Below, one piece after another: positions 48,728-56,780 of a stretch of DNA of 64,000 nt (position 1 is the first letter of the stretch; each line of letters begins with the position of its first letter). Under the pieces are notes generated by a model that saw nothing but the letters and a program-made list of their open reading frames with translations, searched no databases and had not been told where the DNA came from. Where the stretch lies: contig NZ_ASVU01000002.1 of assembly GCF_000407365.1 (NCBI RefSeq), forward strand, positions 248,001 to 312,000, in the 5' to 3' direction. Source of the stretch: Enterococcus asini ATCC 700915 (GTDB taxonomy: Bacteria; Bacillota; Bacilli; Lactobacillales; Enterococcaceae). The position numbers and the translations under genes were made by a program.

Positions 48728-50716
48728 ATGTTTTACGGAAAACTTGCACTGAGTAATCTGAAGAAAAACAAACGGGCCTATTTGCCATTTCTGCTTTCCA
48801 TGCTCTTTTTGGTGGCGATTAATACCATGGTCCAATTGGTGGTGACCAACCAAGGGATGAAAGAACTTCCCGGGGCAGGAGAAGCCCTCCAGATGTTTTC
48901 TTTGGGCCAATGGGTCATATTATTCTTCTCTTTGCTATTCGCTCTGTACACCAATAGTTTTTTATTGAAGCAACGAAAGAAAGAATTCGGATTGTACAAT
49001 ATTTTAGGCCTCGGCAAACGAGAGTTGTTTCACCTGTTGTTTTGGGAATCCTGTGCTTCTTTTGCCTTGGTAATCCTGTTGGGGATTTTGCTAGGTTTGG
49101 TTTTGACCCGCTTGAGCTTTTTACTCTTAATCCGCTTTATGGCGTTACAATCAGGTTTTGCCTTTCAAGTGAATCCTAGCGATCTTGGCTGGATCATTCT
49201 TCTTTTTGCGGTCTTATTTTTATTGCTATTTGCGCTAAACTGCTTGCAAATGTGGCGCATGAATCCCATTGAGTTGTTGCAAGGATCAAAAACCGGGGAA
49301 AAGATGCCAAAAGCAAATTGGTTCATGGCCGTTTTGGGGATAGTTACTTTAGGGGCGGGGTATTACATTTCTGTGACCATTCAAGATCCTATTGATGCGC
49401 TATTGCTATTTTTTGTGGCAGTTATCTTGGTAATCATTGGTACCTATTGCTTGTTTATGGCTGGCAGTATTGCGCTGTTGCAAATGCTAAAAAAACGCAA
49501 GGGCTACTATTACCAAACCAAACATTTTATCAATGTCTCGAGTATGATTTACCGTATGAAGCAAAATGCGGCGGGGTTAGCCAGTATTTGTATCCTGTCC
49601 ACCATGGTATTGGTGACAGTGGCGACCACGGCGAGCCTTTACTTTGGTCAGCGGGATATTTTGGATTATCGCTATCCCACCGACGTCGCAATCGAAATGA
49701 AGGAAGAACCGACTGAACTTTTGGAAAAAGTCCACCAAAAAAGTGAGGCAGCGGGGGTTACGTTGCGTAATGAAAAGCAATTGATCACAAGCGATCCCAT
49801 TTTGTTTCTTCAAAAATCAAATCGCTCGTTTCAAGTGGCGAAACAAGAGATGGGTAGCATGAAGGATGCGGCCATGGTGACCTTCACGGACTTGGACAAT
49901 TACCAAACCTTATCTGGCGAAAAACCGACTTTAGACAAAGGCGAGGTCTTAGTCTTCACCGTTTCTGGCCCGACCCCTCAAAAGACCATAAATTTATCCG
50001 GTCAAGAGTTTACCATTAAGGAAAATCTTACCGAACTTCCCGGCTATGAAGACGAATGGGAAGGCATGGTAAACGTCTATTTGGTCGTGATGCCAGACTG
50101 GGCTACGATTCAGAACATGCTGGATGATTGGTTTGCCACGGCTGGTCCGGACTTTGCCAAGAATCGCTTGCCCAACTATCGAGTGAGCTTCGATTTTACG
50201 GCACCCAAAGGCCAACGCTTGGCCTTTGCCAATGGGCTAGAAACAGAATTGACGAACACGTACGGTGGTTTTGAAGAAGGTTTTTCCGTGAATTCCCGAG
50301 ATGCTTTTGAAGAGAATTCCAAGCAAATCACCGGGGGCTTTTTCTTCCTGGGAATTCTCTTTGGAGTGACCTTTACGATTGCCACGGGAATGATTATTTA
50401 CTACAAACAAATCTCAGAAGGGCTAGATGATCAGGATCGTTTCGCCATTTTGCAAAAGGTGGGGATGAGTCGCCAAGAAGTCAAAAGTGTGATCCATACC
50501 CAAGTCTTGATGGTCTTTGCTTTTCCACTTTTGGTGGCCATTGTCCACTTGGCTTTTGCCTTTCCAATCATCCGCAATCTCTTGATTTTGTTTGGCTTGG
50601 TCAATTGGCAGCTTTTCCTACTGACGACTGTGGTGGTAGTGGCTTTATTCGGGCTGTTGTACTTCTTCATCTACCGCATCACCGCCAAAAGTTACTACCA
50701 AATCGTAGAACGCTAA
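48728..50716 (+). CDS. ABC transporter permease, BceB-like (FtsX family)
   Basis: 662 residues starting 3 bp after the ATPase gene. About ten membrane helices, with a large extracellular domain (about residues 315-520) between the seventh and eighth, is the BceB layout; this domain recognises peptide-lipid complexes. Completes a four-gene BceRSAB-type module. Likely substrates are bacitracin-like or lantibiotic peptides; the exact one cannot be read from sequence. Confidence 0.92.
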   Translation: MFYGKLALSNLKKNKRAYLPFLLSMLFLVAINTMVQLVVTNQGMKELPGAGEALQMFSLGQWVILFFSLLFALYTNSFLLKQRKKEFGLYNILGLGKRELFHLLFWESCASFALVILLGILLGLVLTRLSFLLLIRFMALQSGFAFQVNPSDLGWIILLFAVLFLLLFALNCLQMWRMNPIELLQGSKTGEKMPKANWFMAVLGIVTLGAGYYISVTIQDPIDALLLFFVAVILVIIGTYCLFMAGSIALLQMLKKRKGYYYQTKHFINVSSMIYRMKQNAAGLASICILSTMVLVTVATTASLYFGQRDILDYRYPTDVAIEMKEEPTELLEKVHQKSEAAGVTLRNEKQLITSDPILFLQKSNRSFQVAKQEMGSMKDAAMVTFTDLDNYQTLSGEKPTLDKGEVLVFTVSGPTPQKTINLSGQEFTIKENLTELPGYEDEWEGMVNVYLVVMPDWATIQNMLDDWFATAGPDFAKNRLPNYRVSFDFTAPKGQRLAFANGLETELTNTYGGFEEGFSVNSRDAFEENSKQITGGFFFLGILFGVTFTIATGMIIYYKQISEGLDDQDRFAILQKVGMSRQEVKSVIHTQVLMVFAFPLLVAIVHLAFAFPIIRNLLILFGLVNWQLFLLTTVVVVALFGLLYFFIYRITAKSYYQIVER

Positions 50717-50803
50717 ACAGGCAAAATACTTTTCTCTCTGGGCATGTTATGTTATTTTTGGTAGCATAAGCTGAGTCTACTCAGTGATAAGGGAGGAAAC
50801 CTG

Positions 50804-51241
50804 ATGAGTGAACTAAACGTAATGGATGTAATGGAATTAATACCAAATCGCTTTCCGATTTACTATATTGACGCCGTGGAATCCCTGGAACCCGGTAAAA
50901 AAATACGCGCCAGAAAAAATCTTACGGCCAATGAAGACTTCTTTCAAGGCTACTTTCCAGATGAACCGCAAATGCCCGGTACTTTGATTTTAGAAACTTT
51001 GGCCCAAGCCGGCTCCGTTTTGATTTTGAAGTCCCCGGAATTTCTAGGGAAACGAGCGTATATTGGCGGCATTAACCGAGCAAAGTTTTTAGAAAAAGTG
51101 TATCCCGGAGATATCCTTTACTGTGAGTTTGAAATCACCAAGATGAAAGGCCCGGTGGGAACGGCGGATGCGGCGGCCTATGTAGGGGAAACCCGAGTCT
51201 GTGAAGCGGAGTTTACTTTTATCGTCAATCAAGATGCATAA
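50804..51241 (+). CDS. FabZ-like hotdog protein lacking the catalytic histidine
   Basis: 145 residues. Overall it matches 3-hydroxyacyl-ACP dehydratase FabZ: FFQGYFPDEPQMPGTLILE corresponds to the active-site helix entrance. However, the catalytic His of the family (GHFP) is Tyr50 here, and the PHR motif is PNR (14-16), while Glu64 is retained. Either it is a non-catalytic binding relative or it uses a different chemistry. It is a single gene away from any fab cluster, with its own terminator. Confidence 0.82.
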   Translation: MSELNVMDVMELIPNRFPIYYIDAVESLEPGKKIRARKNLTANEDFFQGYFPDEPQMPGTLILETLAQAGSVLILKSPEFLGKRAYIGGINRAKFLEKVYPGDILYCEFEITKMKGPVGTADAAAYVGETRVCEAEFTFIVNQDA

Positions 51242-51242
51242 G

Positions 51243-51272
51243 AAAAAAGACGGGGGTTCCCGTCTTTTTTTG
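51243..51272 (+). terminator. Terminator after the FabZ-like gene
   Basis: GACGGG/CCCGTC stem extended by flanking A and T runs; 4-nt loop. Confidence 0.88.
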
Positions 51273-51285
51273 CGTTATCATGCTA

Positions 51286-51440
51286 GATGAAAAACCAGCG
51301 ATTCAACCTAAATCGCCGGCTTAAAAAGGGGAAGGTTCCTTAACCCAAGTTTAAAACTCGGGTAAGGCAATGAGGTGGTGCTTCCTGTTGACTCAACAGT
51401 AGCACGACAAAAAGGCGCAAAACAAGGCGGAGGCACTGGG
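51286..51440 (-). ncRNA. Candidate minus-strand small RNA upstream of lepA
   Basis: Three hairpins in a row on the minus strand: GTGCT-CTGTTG/CAACAG-AGCAC, then a 13-bp stem CCTTA-CCCGAGTT pairing around 51337-51366, then CCGGCGATT/AATCGCTGG (51319-51295) ending in GGTTTTTC, a minus-strand terminator. In two of them a pair that is G-U on the minus RNA would be an A-C mismatch on the + RNA, which favours minus-strand transcription. Both neighbouring genes are on +, so the terminator has no protein gene to serve. Unpaired C-rich stretches (CACCTC, CCTTCCCC) could pair with ribosome sites. The 5' end is unknown. Confidence 0.5.
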
Positions 51441-51589
51441 TTTGATAGAGAAAATAGCAATTATTCGGAATCTCCGAAAAAAATGTGTCAGGCTACCTTT
51501 TCTATGACAGAAAAGCTAACACAAAGAGGAACGCCACGAAGGTACTTGCCACAAAAAGTCTCTGGTTTTTCTTGTCCCATGGAAATGTC

Positions 51590-51618
51590 TTTAATTTCCG
51601 CGGAATCGTTGGTATAAT
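51590..51618 (+). promoter_or_regulatory. lepA promoter
   Basis: TTTAAT (51590-51595), 17-bp spacer, TATAAT (51613-51618), with TGG making an extended -10. Confidence 0.8.
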
Positions 51619-51652
51619 AAGAAGGCTGAACATTAGGAAATGAGGAATCAAT

Positions 51653-53491
51653 TTGAACTTAGAAGAAATGAAACAACGCCAAGAGCGTATTCGTAACTTT
51701 TCCATTATCGCCCATATCGACCATGGAAAATCCACATTAGCGGACCGCATCTTGGAATTGACCCATACCGTGTCTTCCCGGGAAATGCAAGCCCAACTTC
51801 TTGATTCCATGGATTTGGAACGGGAGCGAGGCATCACCATTAAACTCAATGCGGTGGAATTGAATTATACGGCCGAAAACGGCGAAGAATACGTCTTTCA
51901 CTTAATCGACACTCCAGGACACGTGGACTTCACCTATGAAGTCTCCCGCAGTCTAGCGGCCTGTGAAGGGGCAGTTTTGGTGGTGGATGCAGCCCAAGGG
52001 ATTGAAGCCCAAACTTTGGCCAACGTTTATTTAGCCTTGGACAATGACTTGGAAATTCTCCCTGTGATCAATAAAATCGACTTACCCGCAGCAGATCCAG
52101 AACGGGTGCGCAAGGAAATCGAGGATGTCATCGGTATCGATGCTTCCGAAGCGGTCTTAGCCAGTGCCAAAGCCGGTATCGGTATCCAAGAAATCTTGGA
52201 ACAAATCGTAGAATACGTGCCCGCACCAGCAGGAGATTTGGAAGCGCCGCTGAAAGCGTTGATCTTTGACTCCATTTACGATAGCTATCGTGGGGTGGTC
52301 TTGAATATCCGGATCATGGAAGGTGTCGTGCGCCCAGGAGACAAGATTCAGTTAATGAGTAACGGCAAGACTTTTGAAGTAACAGAAGTCGGTGTCTTCT
52401 CTCCCAAAGCCATTCAACGGGATTATTTAATGGTAGGAGATGTCGGTTATTTAACCGCGGCGATTAAGACCGTGGCAGACACTCGCGTAGGGGATACCGT
52501 AACGTTGGCGGACAATCCGGCGGCAGAAGCCCTCCCTGGCTACCGGAAAATGAATCCAATGGTTTTCTGCGGCTTGTATCCTATCGACAATTCCCGCTAC
52601 AACGATTTACGAGAAGCCCTAGAAAAACTGGAACTAAACGACGCAGCGTTACAATTTGAACCAGAAACTTCCCAAGCACTAGGCTTTGGTTTCCGCTGTG
52701 GGTTCTTAGGCCTCTTGCACATGGATGTGGTCCAAGAACGCTTAGAGCGAGAGTTCAATTTAGAATTGATTACCACCGCACCATCCGTTATTTATCATGT
52801 GAATAAAACCGATGGCTCCATGGTCGTAGTGGACAATCCTGCCGACTTCCCAGACCCAGTCACCATTCAAAGTGTGGAAGAGCCGTTTGTCAAAGCCCAA
52901 ATCATGGTGCCAAACGACTACGTAGGGGCCGTTATGGAACTTTCTCAACGAAAACGCGGGGAGTTTGTGACCATGGACTACCTAGATGATTACCGGGTAA
53001 ACGTGGTCTATGAAATTCCATTATCAGAAATCGTCTTTGACTTCTTTGATAAGTTGAAATCTTCCACTAAAGGCTACGCATCTTTTGACTATGATATGTC
53101 CGGCTATCGGGTCAGCAAGCTAGTGAAGATGGATATCTTGCTAAATAGCGAAAAAGTCGATGCCTTAAGCTTTATTGTGCACCGAGATTTCGCTTACGAA
53201 CGGGGTAAAGCCATCGTAGAAAAATTACGTCAGCTAATCCCTCGCCAACAATTTGAAGTACCAATCCAAGCGGCTATCGGTCAGAAAATCGTGGCTCGCT
53301 CCGATATCAAAGCTTTGCGGAAAAACGTCTTAGCCAAGTGTTATGGCGGGGACATCTCTCGAAAACGCAAACTCCTGGAAAAGCAAAAAGAAGGGAAAAA
53401 GCGTATGAAGCAAATTGGCTCAGTGGAAGTACCACAGGAAGCCTTCATGGCTGTTCTGAAAATGGATGAGGACGAACCTAAGAAGAAATAA
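51653..53491 (+). CDS. lepA: Elongation factor 4 (LepA)
   Basis: 612 residues starting at TTG 51653 (GAGGAA 5 bp upstream), giving the usual [19 protein letters not shown]1 [10 protein letters not shown]3 DTPGHVD, and the LepA-specific C-terminal domain with [17 protein letters not shown]. This ribosomal GTPase influences translation initiation and elongation quality; it is non-essential in most bacteria. Single gene with its own promoter and terminator. Confidence 0.97.
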   Translation: MNLEEMKQRQERIRNFSIIAHIDHGKSTLADRILELTHTVSSREMQAQLLDSMDLERERGITIKLNAVELNYTAENGEEYVFHLIDTPGHVDFTYEVSRSLAACEGAVLVVDAAQGIEAQTLANVYLALDNDLEILPVINKIDLPAADPERVRKEIEDVIGIDASEAVLASAKAGIGIQEILEQIVEYVPAPAGDLEAPLKALIFDSIYDSYRGVVLNIRIMEGVVRPGDKIQLMSNGKTFEVTEVGVFSPKAIQRDYLMVGDVGYLTAAIKTVADTRVGDTVTLADNPAAEALPGYRKMNPMVFCGLYPIDNSRYNDLREALEKLELNDAALQFEPETSQALGFGFRCGFLGLLHMDVVQERLEREFNLELITTAPSVIYHVNKTDGSMVVVDNPADFPDPVTIQSVEEPFVKAQIMVPNDYVGAVMELSQRKRGEFVTMDYLDDYRVNVVYEIPLSEIVFDFFDKLKSSTKGYASFDYDMSGYRVSKLVKMDILLNSEKVDALSFIVHRDFAYERGKAIVEKLRQLIPRQQFEVPIQAAIGQKIVARSDIKALRKNVLAKCYGGDISRKRKLLEKQKEGKKRMKQIGSVEVPQEAFMAVLKMDEDEPKKK

Positions 53492-53547
53492 GGGTTTGTT
53501 TGAAAATAAGTGAAATAAAAAGGCTGTTTTCAAGAAGACTTCCGCCC

Positions 53548-53588
53548 AATCTCCGCCCAGAAAAAAATTTGGGCGGAGATTTTTTATC
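53548..53588 (+). terminator. lepA terminator
   Basis: Perfect 12-bp stem AATCTCCGCCCA/TGGGCGGAGATT with a 10-nt A/T loop and T-run. Confidence 0.93.
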
Positions 53589-53737
53589 TACAATTTTGAT
53601 ACTTCATTTTAGTCACTTTATTAAGGAAAAATCCTAGACGAAAATGATAAGCATTTTTATCAAAAAAATAGTCGGTGTTCCTACCCATAAAAGAGCACCA
53701 ACACCAACTATTAAAAACTACAATAAACACTCCTCAC

Positions 53738-56365
53738 TCACCGGTTTCTAGTAAGCGCTTTTTCACCTTCTACGACTAAAAAGAGTAAGATTCCTGCTAG
53801 GAGAGACAAGCCAATTTGGCTAAGGCTGATGGTGGCTGTACCTAAGATGGTATGCATAAAGGGTGCGTAAATCAGGAGAGTTTGCAAAATCAGCAAGACC
53901 AATAGGGAGATCCAAAGCACTTTGTTGTGCAGAATTTGTGAGTTGATTGAGAAGTCCTTGATTTCCCGACAGTTAATCATATAGAAAACTTGGCCAAAGA
54001 CGATGGTCATAATGAGCGTGGTTTGCATAACGGCTTCTGTGGCACCACGATTTGCTAGAAAATCATTGACCACAAAGCCTAGCACCGCAAGTAGTATGGA
54101 AACATAAACAATCCGAAATACCGCGTACCCATTCAAAATGTTTTGGTTCGGATCTCGAGGTGGGTCACTCATGCGGTCATTTCCTAGAGGCTCAAAGCCT
54201 AAAGCAAAAGAAAGGGTAATGGTCGTGACCATGTTTAGCCATAGAATTTGAACGGATGAAAGAGGCAATGGTCGATCCAATAGAATGGAAACCACCACTA
54301 ACAATCCTTGGGCAAAGGCTGTGGGCAGGGAAAAGTAAATGGTTTTCTTTAGGTTGTCGTAAACCCGTCGTCCTTCTTTAACAGCGGCGGTAATGGTCGC
54401 AAAATTATCATCGGCTAAGACCATATCCGCGGCATCTTTGGTTACTTGGGTTCCTTTGATCCCCATGGCAATACCGATATCCGCTTGTTTCAAGGCGGGA
54501 GCATCGTTTACGCCATCCCCGGTCATGCCCACGATGTACCCATTCTTTTGAATTGCGTGGACAAGGCGGAGTTTGTGCTCTGGGGTGGTCCGGGCGTAGA
54601 CGTCGTTTTGCAAAACAATCTGGGCAAGTTCTTCGTCGGACATCTGCTCAATATCTTTTCCTTCCACCGCTTGATGAGCCCGTTTCAGCCCGATTTCTTG
54701 GGCAATCGCCATGGCGGTGTCTTTGTGATCTCCGGTGATCATTTTGACCTGAATGCCAGCTTGTTGACTAGTGGCTACCGCTTGAATGGCCTCTGGTTTA
54801 GGCGGGTCGATGATACCGTACAAGCCAACTAAGGTCATATCTCGTTGCAAGTCCTCGTGGCTCAGGACCTCCTGATTGGAAGAGACTTTTTTAAACGCTG
54901 CCGCTAGGACTCGTTGGCCTTTTTGGGCTTGTTGTTGAATTTTTTCTTGCCAATAGTCTTTCACAAAGGGCTTAAGGCCGTCTTCATGGAGTTGGTTGCT
55001 CACCATTTGCAATAAGACATCCGGGGCACCTTTTAGATAAATAAAGCGCCGGTGGTCTACTTCTACTAGGGTTGCCATGTACTTGTAAGCTGAATCAAAG
55101 GGGATTTTGCTGATGTCGTGTTCATCTTCAATCAAAGCGAGGTGGTTGGCCCAGTCTAAAAGTGCGCCTTCTGTGGGGTTGCCGATGATTTCTCGTTGGC
55201 CGTTTTTGTAGGTGATTTTGGTGTCATTACAATAAAGAGCGACTTCAATCAGTTTGCGTAAAAGGGGATTTGTTTCTGCTTCCAAGAGTTCTTGTTGGTA
55301 GGTTTCGTCATTCTTTTGACTAACCGTTTCCACACCTTCTGCGGTGACTGTTGCCACAACATGCATTTCGTTTTTGGTTAAAGTACCGGTTTTATCGGAA
55401 CAAATGATTCCCATGCTGCCTAAGGTTTCCACTGCGGGCATTTTCTTGATAATGGTCTTTTTTTGAGCCATTCTGCCGACGCCCACAGAGAGGATGATGG
55501 ATAAAACGGCGGGTAATCCTTCCGGCACTGCCGCCACGGCTAAGGCAATCATCGAAGACAGCAATTCGTCGCCGGTAAAATCCCGAAATAGCAGGCTAAA
55601 AATCGTCAGGACAACGATTAAGCCGATTAGTAAGTAGAAGATTTGTTTATTGAGAATTTTCATCTTCTTAATCAAAGGTGTTTCTGTGTCTTCGATGTTT
55701 TTTAGATGCTGACTGATTTTACCGATTTCCGTAGCATCGCCGGTTTCCACTACGAACCCTTTACCGGAGCCACTGGTAACTAAGGTTCCCGAGAAAACCA
55801 GATTGGTTTGATCCCCCAGGTCGACCATGGCGGCAATCGGACTGCTGTGTTTTTCCACGGGCGTTGATTCCCCAGTCAAAATGGCTTCTTCCACTACGAG
55901 ATTATAGGCGGTAAACAGGCGGAGGTCGGCAGGAACAATATCCCCGGGATTCAAATAAACCACATCTCCGGCAACGAGGGTTTCGGCTGGCACGACTTGC
56001 TTTTCTCCTTCACTGAGGATTACGGCAGAGGCACTCATCATGTCCCCGAGACTTTTTAAAGAATCGGTGGCTTTTGCTTCTTGAAGATAGCCGATAAGTG
56101 AATTGATCACGACGACAAATAGGATAATCGACATATCGATAAAATCGCCAGAAATTCCTTTTAATACTGCAGAAGCAAGTAAGACGTAAATCAGTAAATC
56201 GTGAAAATGACTGAAAAACTTTTGAAGTTTGCTGGTTTCTTTTTCTCCGGTGAGGACATTTTTTCCTTGTTCCAGACGCTTTTGCCGGACCGCTGGAGGC
56301 AATCCTGATTCAGAGGTAGCCAGTTGCTCAATCAATTGGGACTGATCCAGTTGATACCACTTCAT
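53738..56365 (-). CDS. P-type (P2-like) ATPase with altered ion site, under a guanidine-I-type riboswitch
   Basis: 875 residues, ATG 56365 behind AAAGGAGG. It has the P2 layout: TGES (164-167), phosphorylated Asp324 in CSDKTGTLT, TGD and GDGVNDAP, and about ten membrane helices. PEGLP in helix 4 (281-285) is kept. By alignment to the SERCA calcium pump, helix 5 N768 and E771 become Ala683 and Gln686, and helix 6 D800 becomes Thr715 (NMVTTITLSF). So calcium transport, the default annotation, is doubtful; the substrate is unknown. The gene is 147 nt downstream of a ykkC/guanidine-I riboswitch terminator on the same strand. Confidence 0.9.
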   Translation of the reverse strand: MKWYQLDQSQLIEQLATSESGLPPAVRQKRLEQGKNVLTGEKETSKLQKFFSHFHDLLIYVLLASAVLKGISGDFIDMSIILFVVVINSLIGYLQEAKATDSLKSLGDMMSASAVILSEGEKQVVPAETLVAGDVVYLNPGDIVPADLRLFTAYNLVVEEAILTGESTPVEKHSSPIAAMVDLGDQTNLVFSGTLVTSGSGKGFVVETGDATEIGKISQHLKNIEDTETPLIKKMKILNKQIFYLLIGLIVVLTIFSLLFRDFTGDELLSSMIALAVAAVPEGLPAVLSIILSVGVGRMAQKKTIIKKMPAVETLGSMGIICSDKTGTLTKNEMHVVATVTAEGVETVSQKNDETYQQELLEAETNPLLRKLIEVALYCNDTKITYKNGQREIIGNPTEGALLDWANHLALIEDEHDISKIPFDSAYKYMATLVEVDHRRFIYLKGAPDVLLQMVSNQLHEDGLKPFVKDYWQEKIQQQAQKGQRVLAAAFKKVSSNQEVLSHEDLQRDMTLVGLYGIIDPPKPEAIQAVATSQQAGIQVKMITGDHKDTAMAIAQEIGLKRAHQAVEGKDIEQMSDEELAQIVLQNDVYARTTPEHKLRLVHAIQKNGYIVGMTGDGVNDAPALKQADIGIAMGIKGTQVTKDAADMVLADDNFATITAAVKEGRRVYDNLKKTIYFSLPTAFAQGLLVVVSILLDRPLPLSSVQILWLNMVTTITLSFALGFEPLGNDRMSDPPRDPNQNILNGYAVFRIVYVSILLAVLGFVVNDFLANRGATEAVMQTTLIMTIVFGQVFYMINCREIKDFSINSQILHNKVLWISLLVLLILQTLLIYAPFMHTILGTATISLSQIGLSLLAGILLFLVVEGEKALTRNR

Positions 56366-56512
56366 AAAAAATCCTCCTTTCGCATAAATGACAACGCTTT
56401 CTCGATAAGCATACTATAGAGTGGAAAAAAAGAATAAAAATTTGATTGCCACGGGGAAATGAAACGGATATAGAATCAACTGTCGCTGGTCTTTTGACTA
56501 GTTACTAGACAT
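56366..56512 (-). other. Leader between the riboswitch terminator and the P-type ATPase gene
   Basis: About 147 bp. A TATAGT (minus strand, 56418-56413) could be a -10 but lacks a clear -35, so a second promoter that would bypass the riboswitch is possible but weak. No ORF is seen. Confidence 0.4.
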
Positions 56513-56628
56513 AAAAAAAGCCTAGGAGTTTTTGAAAACTCCTAGGCTTTTATCCTACCGTGTACACAATTACTTGTGTGTTTTCTCTCGGACCAGACCA
56601 GTTAGACTGCGGAACCCTAGAAAACTTT
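56513..56628 (-). promoter_or_regulatory. ykkC / guanidine-I riboswitch with terminator platform
   Basis: On the minus strand the conserved blocks occur in the right order: CTAGGGTTCCG (56620-56610), CTGGTCCGAGAG (about 56596-56585), ACACGG (56563-56558) and GGATAAAAGCC (56555-56545), then CTAGGAG. The last block overlaps the left arm of a perfect hairpin (56551-56516) ending in seven U, so the aptamer 3' side and the terminator are alternatives; ligand would turn the gene on. The class responds to guanidinium, but related subtypes bind ppGpp, PRPP or nucleoside diphosphates and cannot be wholly excluded by eye. Confidence 0.9.
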
Positions 56629-56645
56629 TTTATGAAATTCATTCG

Positions 56646-56674
56646 AGTGTAGCACAGCTAGTTTTTCCGGTTAA
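56646..56674 (-). promoter_or_regulatory. Promoter of the riboswitch-ATPase transcript
   Basis: Minus strand TTAACC (56674-56669), 17-bp spacer, TACACT (56651-56646) with TGC upstream making an extended -10. Transcription would start about 56639, just before the aptamer. Confidence 0.75.
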
Positions 56675-56780
56675 CTTTTAGCAATGCACTGTCCCAAGTC
56701 CGGGTAGTGAAACTCGTGCCTTTTCTCAAAATCCGTGGGGGGAGTAGGGGACAATAGATCGAATCTCCCGTCTTTAGCGC

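Noticed and set aside
51375-51617. 80-codon open frame on + upstream of lepA
   Set aside because: No ribosome site, poor codon use, and it runs into the lepA promoter; structured RNA explains the region better.
54446-54832. 128-codon open frame on + inside the P-type ATPase gene
   Set aside because: Antisense shadow of a strongly conserved coding region, without a ribosome site.
53738-56365. Calling the P-type ATPase a calcium pump
   Set aside because: The family is right in outline, but the key helix 5 and 6 ligands are changed, so the substrate is left open.
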